NCBI RefSeq assembly: GCF_004363235.1
Contig: NZ_SNYW01000009.1
Span: 124,001 to 188,000, forward strand
Length of the DNA: 64,000 nt
Source of the DNA: Dongia mobilis
GTDB lineage: Bacteria; Pseudomonadota; Alphaproteobacteria; Dongiales; Dongiaceae
Reading direction: 5' to 3'
A program made the position numbers and the translations under genes. The notes under the pieces were generated by a model. That model did not search any database. It was given only the letters and a program-made list of their open reading frames with translations, and had not been told where the DNA came from. Shown here piece by piece: positions 48,116 through 55,788 of this stretch (positions within the stretch are counted from its first letter, which is position 1; every line of letters starts with the position of its first letter).

Positions 48116-48916
48116 CTATTGCGGCGCGGTTTCCCGGCGACGCAGTATTTCGCTGACCAGTTCGAAATCGGCTGGCTTGTCGACATCGATCGGCGCCTCG
48201 GGGAAAGGCAGCAGAACCGGGCGAATCCGGGCGCGGGCAAGGCGCGAGACATGGGCAAAGGCGTCTTCCAGTCCCAGGTTGCCCAGGGCCACACGGAAAA
48301 GTGCCAGCGGGCCGATTTCCCAGATCAGCCGCAAGGGCTTCTTGCGATGGCGCTCCATGCGGCGCCAGAACAAGGCGACGTCGCGCGCCCGGCCGGTTCG
48401 TGCCAGGAACAGGTTGCAGCCCGACACGCGCAGTTTCCCGAACCGGTAGAAGGTGCGGATGGCGCCGGGATAGGCAGCACTCACGATTGCCGCATCGGCA
48501 AGCCCGACGGCAAGGTCGCAGTCGGCCGGCGCCTGGCCAAGTATATGTTCCACCATGGCGACGCTCAGCAACGGATGGTCGGCGGTCGTCACCAGCAGAG
48601 GCAGATCGAGGCCGATTTCATCGAGCGATCGCGCAAGGCTCGCCGCGGGACTCTCCGCCGGCGGGATGATGCGCAGGCGTCCGGCATCCCGCGCGTCGGC
48701 AAGTCCCGGGATATGGTCGAGCAGCGCCGCGTCATCGATGCACACATGGACCGCGCCGATGCCTGGCACGGCGCTGAGGGTCCGATAGAGCCGGAGCAGC
48801 ATCGGCACACCGTTGATCGCGGCAATGGCCTTGTGGCTGACACCGGCCATCTGGGCAACGGAATCGCCCTCGCGCCGGTTGCCGGCCAGAACCAGTGCGT
48901 TGCAGGCGATGCTCAT
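48116..48916 (-). CDS. MobA-like NTP-transferase in the sphingolipid island
   Basis: 266 residues. Rossmann-like nucleotidyltransferase: LVLAGNRREGD (8-18) replaces the usual Gly-rich GGxGxRM loop, with Lys29 (HKAIAAINGVPMLLR) and the metal-binding Asp114 in TTADHPLL retained. Such proteins activate sugars or alcohol phosphates with CTP or GTP. It overlaps the upstream ceramide-synthase-like gene by four bases (ATGA), so it belongs to the lipid operon. It probably supplies an activated head group or precursor. Molybdenum cofactor synthesis is possible in principle but does not fit the neighbours. Confidence 0.72.
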   Translation of the reverse strand: MSIACNALVLAGNRREGDSVAQMAGVSHKAIAAINGVPMLLRLYRTLSAVPGIGAVHVCIDDAALLDHIPGLADARDAGRLRIIPPAESPAASLARSLDEIGLDLPLLVTTADHPLLSVAMVEHILGQAPADCDLAVGLADAAIVSAAYPGAIRTFYRFGKLRVSGCNLFLARTGRARDVALFWRRMERHRKKPLRLIWEIGPLALFRVALGNLGLEDAFAHVSRLARARIRPVLLPFPEAPIDVDKPADFELVSEILRRRETAPQ

Positions 48917-50061
48917 CCGCCGCCCGATGCCAGGGCTTTTTCAAAGAGCCGATAGGTCTTGTAGGGCCGGGCACCGATACCCTCGATAACCCGCCGCATC
49001 GGCATGTTGTCTTCCAGAATCCAGGATAGCTCGACCCGCTCCAGGCCACGCTTCAGGAACGGCTCCTTCAGGCGCTCGAACATCAGCGGCAGCAGGGCGG
49101 CGCCCAGGATCGAGCCGTGATGCGTCTTGCGGATGCCCATCAGGGGGATGCGGGCACTGGTCAGCGTCTTGCGCTTGAGGCGCCAGAGCAGCTTGAAGAG
49201 GTTGAACGGCAGCAGCGAGCCGTCGAAATCGCGGATCGCCTCCATCAGATTGGGCAGACAGACCAGCATGCCGGCTGCCTCGCCCTTGACTTCGGCTATG
49301 ACCACGAGGTCGGGGTCGATGAGCGGCCTCATCGATTTGGCAGCGGCGGAGATCTCCGCCTCGGTGAACGGCACCATGCCCCAATTGTCGCTCCAGGCGT
49401 CATTGAAGATATCGAGGATGACGCGCAGGTCGCGGGCATAGTTCTTCATGTCGAGGCCGCGCAGGCGCACGGTGCCGTCGGCCTGCCATTTCTGCAGCAT
49501 GCGCGACGAGCCCATGGGCTTGTACATGCTCTCGTCAACCTCATAGGCGATGACGTCCTTGACCTTGGCCAGGCCGGCCCGTTCAACATGCTCCGCGGCA
49601 TAGTTCGCATGGTAGGGCATCATCAGCATGGGCCGTGACGCAAAGCCCCCGACCAGCAGGCCGGTTTCCTCGTTGCTGGAGAAGCTGAACGGACCGACCA
49701 TACGATGCATCCCGCGCGCGCGCAGCCAGTCGGCCGCGGCCGCCAGCAGGGCCTCATAAACGGCGCCATCGTCGATCGCATCGAGCCAGCCGAAATGACC
49801 GGTGCCGGGACGTTTCTCCTGCTCCAGCCGGCAAATCTGCGCCGAGATGCGACCGACCGGATGTCCGTCCCGGAGCGCCAGGAAAAGCTCGGCCTCGGCA
49901 TGGGCGAAATACGGGTTCTTCTTGCGGGACAGGACCTCACCACGCTCCATGTCGAGCGGTGCTACATAACCCGCATCGCCGCGATAAAGCTCCTTCGGCA
50001 AGGCGATGAACTGCTTCAGCCGCTCGCGGCCGGCGACGGTGACAACCTCGATCCTTGCCAT
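48913..50061 (-). CDS. Bacterial ceramide synthase (bCerS), GNAT superfamily
   Basis: 382 residues from the ATG at 50061; a longer reading from 50139 is rejected. Signature of the YghO-like GNAT branch that contains Caulobacter bCerS: LYRGDAGYVAPLDMERGEVL, KKNPYFAHAEAELFLA and GRISAQI. Then MVGPFSFSSNEETGLL and a C-terminal ELSWILEDNMPMRRVIEGIGA acyl-CoA-type fold. bCerS N-acylates the 3-oxosphinganine made by serine palmitoyltransferase. All other backbone genes are within 15 kb. Often misannotated as a generic N-acetyltransferase. Confidence 0.8.
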   Translation of the reverse strand: MARIEVVTVAGRERLKQFIALPKELYRGDAGYVAPLDMERGEVLSRKKNPYFAHAEAELFLALRDGHPVGRISAQICRLEQEKRPGTGHFGWLDAIDDGAVYEALLAAAADWLRARGMHRMVGPFSFSSNEETGLLVGGFASRPMLMMPYHANYAAEHVERAGLAKVKDVIAYEVDESMYKPMGSSRMLQKWQADGTVRLRGLDMKNYARDLRVILDIFNDAWSDNWGMVPFTEAEISAAAKSMRPLIDPDLVVIAEVKGEAAGMLVCLPNLMEAIRDFDGSLLPFNLFKLLWRLKRKTLTSARIPLMGIRKTHHGSILGAALLPLMFERLKEPFLKRGLERVELSWILEDNMPMRRVIEGIGARPYKTYRLFEKALASGGG

Positions 50062-50071
50062 GTTTGGCTTG

Positions 50072-50860
50072 TTATTCCGCCGGGCCGTTATGCGTGGCGT
50101 CGGCATTCGCCCGGAAGCGGCGCGGGTTGCCGTCCCCACGCGTGTTGTTCGAGAGCTGCGCTACCCAAGGATAGCGCTGCGCCATTTCCGCGGTGTAGCC
50201 GATGTTGAAAACCGTCGGCGACTTCGGGACCATATTCGCCTTCGGGTAATAGGTGTTGCCGAGCCGGTCCCACAGAAAGTTGGTGATGCCGAAATTGCCC
50301 TGTTCGTTGTGGAAATGATGCCACATGTGAAGCTGCTTGAGGCGCTTCATGAAGCGGGTCTTCGGGCTGGTGTTGAGGTGCTGCACGCAGTGGCAGAACT
50401 CGTAGAAGCAGGTGGTCAGGAGGCCGGCGGCAAAGGCCATGGCAGCACCGGAGAGGCCACCGACCAGATAGCCGATCGGCAGGGTGACGATGGCAATGGT
50501 GGGGATGGTCGTATAGAGCGCGCCGAACAGCACGACCAGATTGTGCGGGTCCTGGTGATGGTCGAAATGGATCCGCTTCCAGGCCTTGGCGGTCAGTGGC
50601 GATTTGTAGAGAAACTGGCTGTGCAGCACCCAGCGATGCAGCACGTACCACACCAGCGGGTAGACGATGATGGTGAGGCCCGTGGCAATCAGCAGCGGCA
50701 GCCAGCCCTCGAACCAGCGCTGGACGAGATAAAGGCTGATCGCGGCAAGGCCGAGATAGGCATGGACAGCGGGATAGGTCGCGAATGCCTTCACGAGGTC
50801 CGCCATGCCCATGCGGGCAAGGTTGTGGGTGCGGTCTTTCCAGAAGCCGAAACGGAGCAT
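50072..50860 (-). CDS. Fatty acid hydroxylase / sterol desaturase family membrane protein
   Basis: 262 residues from the ATG at 50860. Several hydrophobic helices and the di-iron histidine boxes: HRWVLH, HFDHHQ, HCVQH and HMWHHFH. Members hydroxylate or desaturate lipids at the membrane (for example ceramide C4 or fatty-acid C2). It is ten bases upstream of the ceramide synthase gene, so a hydroxylase acting on ceramide or its acyl chain is inferred. The position of hydroxylation cannot be read from sequence. Confidence 0.83.
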   Translation of the reverse strand: MLRFGFWKDRTHNLARMGMADLVKAFATYPAVHAYLGLAAISLYLVQRWFEGWLPLLIATGLTIIVYPLVWYVLHRWVLHSQFLYKSPLTAKAWKRIHFDHHQDPHNLVVLFGALYTTIPTIAIVTLPIGYLVGGLSGAAMAFAAGLLTTCFYEFCHCVQHLNTSPKTRFMKRLKQLHMWHHFHNEQGNFGITNFLWDRLGNTYYPKANMVPKSPTVFNIGYTAEMAQRYPWVAQLSNNTRGDGNPRRFRANADATHNGPAE

Positions 50861-50973
50861 GATCGGGCGACTCGCTGCCTGTCGTTGGTGGAATTGTCTG
50901 CGTGGCCGGTAATCTAGTTGGATCAAGGAATTACGGCAAGCAATCCCTCCCGGGGGCCAGCCGGGTGCGCGGC

Positions 50974-52188
50974 TTAGTCGCGCGGCCTGTCGAAGGTCAA
51001 GATCCAGGCGGTGCGAAGGCCGTGATAGGCGCAGGTAGCCGCCTGCCAGAAAACAATGAAATAAAACGCTTCGATTGCATATCCGACCGCATAAGCTACT
51101 GTGAATAAAGGAAGATTGATGTTGCGGCGTGAAATGAAGGTGCGCACGAAGCCGTCCAGCGGCCGATGCGTGTGCAGGCCTCGTTTGAACTTCGCCCGGT
51201 AGACCGCCAGGATCAGCCGGTCGAGGATATAGAGCGCCAGCATGATCCACGCCGCCTGCCACAGCGGCTCGGCCCAGGATACCGTCGCCCAGCCGCCCAG
51301 CAGACCGGCCGCCCAGCCAAAATACCAGAAGGGCGGGTGCACGATGTCGAGGCCGTGGTCGAGGACATTGCCGATGGCGGAATCGGTGAAGGTGAGGCGC
51401 GCCAGCTTGCCGTCGACGGAATCCAGAACGCTCATGCCGTAGGCGCAGGCGAAGCTCCACCAGAAATGACCGCCGGCAGCCAGTGGCACAGCCAGCAGGG
51501 TCAACACAATGCTGACCAGGGTGACGGCATTGGGGTGGATGCGCGCCCGCGCCAATGGCGGCACCAGTGCCCAGACCAGTGGCGGGTAGACGTATTTGGT
51601 GAAAAAATCGGTGGAGCCCTTGTAGTTCGACCAGAACAGGAAGCGCTCGACCGATCTGCGTTCGGCCCCATTCGTGACCGCGAATAGGTAGAAGGGTAGC
51701 GTCCGGCGCAGCTTGGCGACGAAAGCGGGGAAATCGTCCTGCCGGATTTCCGGAAGCGTGGCGGCGGTGGCGTCCAGTGTCGGCGCGGCGATCAGCAGCG
51801 GCGCATCGTCCGGCTCGATCCGCGCGATGACGGCGCGGTTTTCCCGGGCGGCACCGCTTGCCTTCTGGTCGGCCAGGAACCGGTACAACCTGCCATCGGC
51901 CAGGGTCGTCGCGTCGGTGGCAATCAGCGGCTCACCGGCAGAAAGTGCGCGCCGCAGCCGCTCCGTTGTGCTGCCGCTCTCGCGCAGGATGCGGACGGGA
52001 CAGCCCAACCCGGGTTCCCCACGAAAAGCCGGGGTCGTGGCCGCATCGCCAATGTCGATGATGACTTCGGAGAGCGCCAGTTTCTGATGCCGTGCCGCCT
52101 TGAGGTGACGCTCGATCAGCGTCATGCCGAACACGCGTTCCGTGGCCGCGGCACCTTCCAGGTGCGCGGCATCGATCCACAATTTCAT
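50974..52188 (-). CDS. CDP-alcohol phosphotransferase with N-terminal degenerate NTP-transferase-like domain (paralog 1)
   Basis: 404 residues. The CDP-alcohol phosphotransferase motif is complete: Asp256, Asp259-Gly260, Ala263-Arg264, Gly273, Asp277 and Asp281, followed by HPPFWYFGW. About six membrane helices lie in 205-390. Residues 1-170 look like a nucleotidyltransferase core (GMTLIERHLKAA, EPLIATDATTLADGRLY) but lack the Gly-rich NTP loop, so that part may be inactive or a binding domain. It exchanges a CMP on an activated lipid or alcohol for another alcohol. It sits between the hydroxylase and lptG in the lipid operon and has a paralog at 55789. Confidence 0.83.
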   Translation of the reverse strand: MKLWIDAAHLEGAAATERVFGMTLIERHLKAARHQKLALSEVIIDIGDAATTPAFRGEPGLGCPVRILRESGSTTERLRRALSAGEPLIATDATTLADGRLYRFLADQKASGAARENRAVIARIEPDDAPLLIAAPTLDATAATLPEIRQDDFPAFVAKLRRTLPFYLFAVTNGAERRSVERFLFWSNYKGSTDFFTKYVYPPLVWALVPPLARARIHPNAVTLVSIVLTLLAVPLAAGGHFWWSFACAYGMSVLDSVDGKLARLTFTDSAIGNVLDHGLDIVHPPFWYFGWAAGLLGGWATVSWAEPLWQAAWIMLALYILDRLILAVYRAKFKRGLHTHRPLDGFVRTFISRRNINLPLFTVAYAVGYAIEAFYFIVFWQAATCAYHGLRTAWILTFDRPRD

Positions 52189-52192
52189 GACG

Positions 52193-53284
52193 CTAGTAGC
52201 CCTCCTGCCGGATCAGCCAGGTGCCGCCGATCGCTGCGAACAGCAGGATCGGCAGCCAGGCGGCGAGGAAAGGCGGTACCGCGCCCGATTCACCCAGGGC
52301 CAGAACCAGGCCGTCCGTCACGAAATACAGGAAACCGAGGCTGAACCCGATGGTGACACCCATGGCAAGGCCTCGTTCGCGACGCTGCAGCGAATGCGCC
52401 ACCGGTGCCGCCAGCAGGATCATGAGGATCGCACTGACAGGCTGGGCAATGCGCTTCTGCAGCCAGGTCTCGTAGAAATAGGTCGGCCGCACGCCAACCT
52501 GGGTCGAGGTCACCAGATCGTTCAGCTTGGCGAACGACATGGCCTGCGGTCGCTCGACCAGATCGGAAAACTCGGCCGGTGTCAGAACCGTGTCCCAGGG
52601 CTGGCTTTCCGTGTACTCGGTTTGCACCGGTTGCTGCTTGATGATGTGCGTCGTCCAGACCCGCAGCAGGGTCCAGGTTTCGCTGGCAATGTCGAAACGC
52701 GCTTCGTCGGCGAAAACTTCGGAAACGATATTGCCGCCCGCATCGCGTTCGTAGATGCGCACGTCATTGAGACGATTGCCGTCATGCGAGATGCCGCCGG
52801 CCTCGACCACGCTGGAGCCGTCCTGCACGAAAAGTGAATCGCCCTCGTCCTTGTTCGGCGCCCTGGCAAACTCCGCTTCAAGCTCGAATGTAATCAGGGC
52901 CTGGCTGGTGCGCGGTACGACCTGGTCGGCAAGCACGAAATGCAGCACGGCAACCAGGCCGACCGCCGGCAGGAAGGCCCAGAGAATGGAGAAGTAGGGC
53001 GCACCGGCAGCCTTGTAGGCCATGATCTCGTTGGCACGCTCCATGCGCCCCAACGTGGTAAGCGTGCTCATCAGGACGACGAACGGCACCAGGAAGGAGG
53101 CAATCTCCGGGAGGCGCAGGACGGCGTATTCGAACACTGCGGAAATGCGCCCGCCATGGTCCCGCAGGATATCGGTGCTGTTGCTGAGCAGATCGAACAA
53201 TTGCAGCAGTGCCGTGAAGCTGATGAGGAACAGTCCGAACTGAACCATGAAGCTTCTGAGAACGTAGCGGCTGAAAGTGTTCAT
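52193..53284 (-). CDS. LptG-like permease (YjgP/YjgQ family), sphingolipid-island copy
   Basis: 363 residues. Membrane helices at both ends (about 12-35, 60-80, 100-120 and 275-360) enclose a beta-jellyroll periplasmic domain, as in LptF/LptG. N-terminal RYVLRSFMVQFGLFLISFTALLQ. LptF/LptG partner with the LptB ATPase to extract lipid from the inner membrane. It overlaps the LptF-like gene by four bases. Location amid ceramide genes, away from lptD or pepA, suggests transport of sphingolipid and not LPS. Confidence 0.88.
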   Translation of the reverse strand: MNTFSRYVLRSFMVQFGLFLISFTALLQLFDLLSNSTDILRDHGGRISAVFEYAVLRLPEIASFLVPFVVLMSTLTTLGRMERANEIMAYKAAGAPYFSILWAFLPAVGLVAVLHFVLADQVVPRTSQALITFELEAEFARAPNKDEGDSLFVQDGSSVVEAGGISHDGNRLNDVRIYERDAGGNIVSEVFADEARFDIASETWTLLRVWTTHIIKQQPVQTEYTESQPWDTVLTPAEFSDLVERPQAMSFAKLNDLVTSTQVGVRPTYFYETWLQKRIAQPVSAILMILLAAPVAHSLQRRERGLAMGVTIGFSLGFLYFVTDGLVLALGESGAVPPFLAAWLPILLFAAIGGTWLIRQEGY

Positions 53285-54495
53285 GAGGACGCCTCCGCCT
53301 TGCGGCGCGGCAAGCGCTTACTGACCATGGCGGTGGCCCAGCGCGAAGCGTCACCGACGGCATCGAATACATGGGCCAGCGGATCCGCGCCGGGTCTTCC
53401 GTTGGTCATGTGGAAGAGCCATGTCGTGGAAATCGCGAACACCAGAAAGGGAACCCACAGAACCAGGAACGGCCCGGCGAGTTGCTCGCCCACGGCATCG
53501 TGACCGAATTGCAGGATCTGGAAGTAGCCGACCAGGAACAATGCCCCGAAGGTGACGCGCAGGCTCTTCGATGTGCGTCTGGACGACACCCCCAGCGGCA
53601 TCGCGAGGAGCGGCAGGAACAATATGGAAAGGATCCGCACCAAACGGCTGTTTATTTCGGCCTGCAGGTCCTCGAGGTCGTGTTCCGGCGACTTTGCGAA
53701 ATACGCCTCGACTAGTTCGACCAGATCCAGCTCGCTTTCCTTTTCGCCGCGGCTGCGGAACGGTTCCACCACCGCAGATTCCATCGGCAGTTCGAGTACG
53801 GTGAACTCGACCGACCGCGCATTCGTCGTGCCCGGCATGGATTCCAGTCGCGTCCCGTTGCGCAGCGTGAGTAGCAGTTGAAGCGACCCGCTGCCGGCGC
53901 GCGTGAGTTGTCCGGATTCTGCCGTGATGATCACGTCGCGACCCTGGTCGTCCTTTTCCTTCACGAAGACCTGAGATAAGACCCGGCCGCCATCGGAAAT
54001 ATCGCCGATCAGAATGGTTTTGCCGCCGAAGCCCGAAAAGAAGGCGCCACGTTCGATCGCCGAATCCCACGCGGTCTCCACCACCAGATGGACAAGCCCG
54101 CGATACGCCCAGCGCGTATGCGGCTGCAGAAATCCCATGATGTAGGTGCTGGCGATAACCAGGACGATGGTCAATCCCATGATCGGCACCATCAGCCGGC
54201 GGAGAGAGAGGCCGCTGGCACGCATGGCGTCAAGTTCGCTGTCGGATGACAGTCGCATGCTGGCGAACAATACGCCGACGAACAGTGCCGCCGGCAGCGC
54301 GATGCCGAGATAATGCGGCACCAGGTTGGCCAGCATCCTGATGATGATGTCGAGCGGTCCGCCACGATTGGCAAACAGGTCGAGGAGGCGGATGAGACGC
54401 TCGAGCAGCAGGGCGGCCATGGCAATGCCGACGGCCGCCAGTAATGGCAGCGAAACGCGCTTCAGCAGGTAGAAATCGATCCGCGACAAGGTCAT
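53281..54495 (-). CDS. LptF-like permease (YjgP/YjgQ family), sphingolipid-island copy
   Basis: 404 residues with the same plan as its partner: helices near 12-35, 55-80 and 100-125, a periplasmic jellyroll (about 130-270) and three C-terminal helices. RIDFYLLKRVSLPLLAAVG at the start and SVEFTVLELPME in the jellyroll. The cytoplasmic coupling region SSDSELDAMRASGLS is typical of LptF for contact with LptB. No lptB or lptC gene lies in the window, so the pair would use the housekeeping ones or an unlinked ATPase. Confidence 0.88.
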   Translation of the reverse strand: MTLSRIDFYLLKRVSLPLLAAVGIAMAALLLERLIRLLDLFANRGGPLDIIIRMLANLVPHYLGIALPAALFVGVLFASMRLSSDSELDAMRASGLSLRRLMVPIMGLTIVLVIASTYIMGFLQPHTRWAYRGLVHLVVETAWDSAIERGAFFSGFGGKTILIGDISDGGRVLSQVFVKEKDDQGRDVIITAESGQLTRAGSGSLQLLLTLRNGTRLESMPGTTNARSVEFTVLELPMESAVVEPFRSRGEKESELDLVELVEAYFAKSPEHDLEDLQAEINSRLVRILSILFLPLLAMPLGVSSRRTSKSLRVTFGALFLVGYFQILQFGHDAVGEQLAGPFLVLWVPFLVFAISTTWLFHMTNGRPGADPLAHVFDAVGDASRWATAMVSKRLPRRKAEASS

Positions 54496-54618
54496 GGCCG
54501 GACCGTCCGGTTGCGCCGGCCAGTATTGGCGTCAGCGGCGGGCCCGGGCGCCGCCGTGTTTGTCCTTGCCTTCTGCCATCTCGCGGCGCGGGTCGTCATT
54601 TGCTCAATCATCCTTGGC

Positions 54619-55614
54619 CTACGCGGTCGCCGCTGCCGCCCCCGGCTGGTCCGCACTCGGAGAATAGGCCTTTTGCGGGCCAGATGTCAGGGGGATCGCC
54701 ATGGACATGCGCCCCTGCCGCTCGAAGCCGTCGGCCGCAGCGTTGAGGCCGCGGATCTCAACATCCAGTGACCACGAATCCGGTTCCTTACGGATGGTAT
54801 AGAGATGGTATCTTGCCGGATCCTTGTGGCCGGCCCTGACGGCCGATGCAGACGGAACCCCGAAAACCGGAACCGGGCCGACCGCGGTGGCGATGCGGCC
54901 GAGACCGGAGACATGGGTATGTCCGTGCAGCACAAGTTCCGCGCCGGCTTCCGCTATGACTTCCTGAAACGCCTTTGCGTCCAGCAGCGATTTGCGCTTG
55001 TAGGCACCACCGCCAAAGGGCGGATGGTGGATCAAGACGATCCGGAACAAGCCGTCTGCGCCCGCCGTCCGCAGCTGGCCGGCAAGGCGTTCGCATTGTT
55101 TCGCGCCGAGACGCCCCGCTGCAACGAAAAGGGGCATGGGCAAGGCCGTCGTCGTACCGATCAGGGCGACGGGGCCAAGGCGCCGGGTGAAGGGGAAATC
55201 ATCATGGGAACGGGGCAGGCGGTCGTCTTCCCCCGGCTGGCGCTGACCACGCATGTAGGGAGCCCAGAGGGAGAGGGATTCCTGCCACGGCACGTCGACA
55301 TAGGCGTCGTGATTTCCCGGTATGACGGTCACACGGTCTGCCGGGCCAAGTGTGGAAAGCCACTCGGCCGCGGCGGTGAACTCCGCCGGCAGGGAGATGT
55401 TCACCAGATCGCCGGTGACGACGGCGTGATCCCAATTCTGCCGGGCAAGATCCGCTGTCAGCAGGTCGAGGACGTCGCGCCGGTGTATCCGGATACGATT
55501 CTGGGTCCAGGACAAAAATCCTGAAAGACGCTTGTTCAACAGTGCCGGCCATTCGGCCTGAGGCAACGGGCCCAGATGGGGATCGCTGAGATGCGCCAGA
55601 ACAAAAGCCGTCAC
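54619..55614 (-). CDS. Metallophosphoesterase in the sphingolipid island
   Basis: 331 residues from a GTG at 55614 with AAGGAAAGG upstream; an ATG at 55641 adds nine residues. Calcineurin-like motifs in order: LSDPHLG (Asp11, His13), VVTGDLVN, GNHDAY, LIHHPPFGG and LHGHTH. It hydrolyses a phosphomonoester or diester; lipid, nucleotide and sugar substrates all occur in the family. Divergent from the second CDP-alcohol phosphotransferase. A phosphatase for a phosphorylated head-group intermediate is possible but not shown. Confidence 0.84.
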   Translation of the reverse strand: MTAFVLAHLSDPHLGPLPQAEWPALLNKRLSGFLSWTQNRIRIHRRDVLDLLTADLARQNWDHAVVTGDLVNISLPAEFTAAAEWLSTLGPADRVTVIPGNHDAYVDVPWQESLSLWAPYMRGQRQPGEDDRLPRSHDDFPFTRRLGPVALIGTTTALPMPLFVAAGRLGAKQCERLAGQLRTAGADGLFRIVLIHHPPFGGGAYKRKSLLDAKAFQEVIAEAGAELVLHGHTHVSGLGRIATAVGPVPVFGVPSASAVRAGHKDPARYHLYTIRKEPDSWSLDVEIRGLNAAADGFERQGRMSMAIPLTSGPQKAYSPSADQPGAAAATA

Positions 55615-55643
55615 TGCATTTGACCCTTTCCTTCCGGTCATAT

Positions 55644-55695
55644 CGGTCGATCCCGACCGGTTGGTCAATCTGGACTGTATGGTCAACAATCTGCC
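55644..55695. promoter_or_regulatory. Operator candidates in the divergent promoter of the sphingolipid island
   Basis: CGGTCG-N4-CGACCG (55644-55659) is a perfect inverted repeat. It is followed by an imperfect direct repeat, GGTCAATCTG (about 55663-55672) and GGTCAACAATCTG (55681-55693). These lie in the 174-base gap between the metallophosphoesterase and CDP-alcohol phosphotransferase genes. GGTCA/GGTCG words are concentrated here. The bound regulator is unknown. Confidence 0.35.
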
Positions 55696-55788
55696 GGTAT
55701 GACGGTCGCTCGCCGCCGATTTGGCTAGACGGCAGTCCAATTCGGGTTTAACTAAGCCCCGATTTCCCGCGGACTTACACAAAAACGC

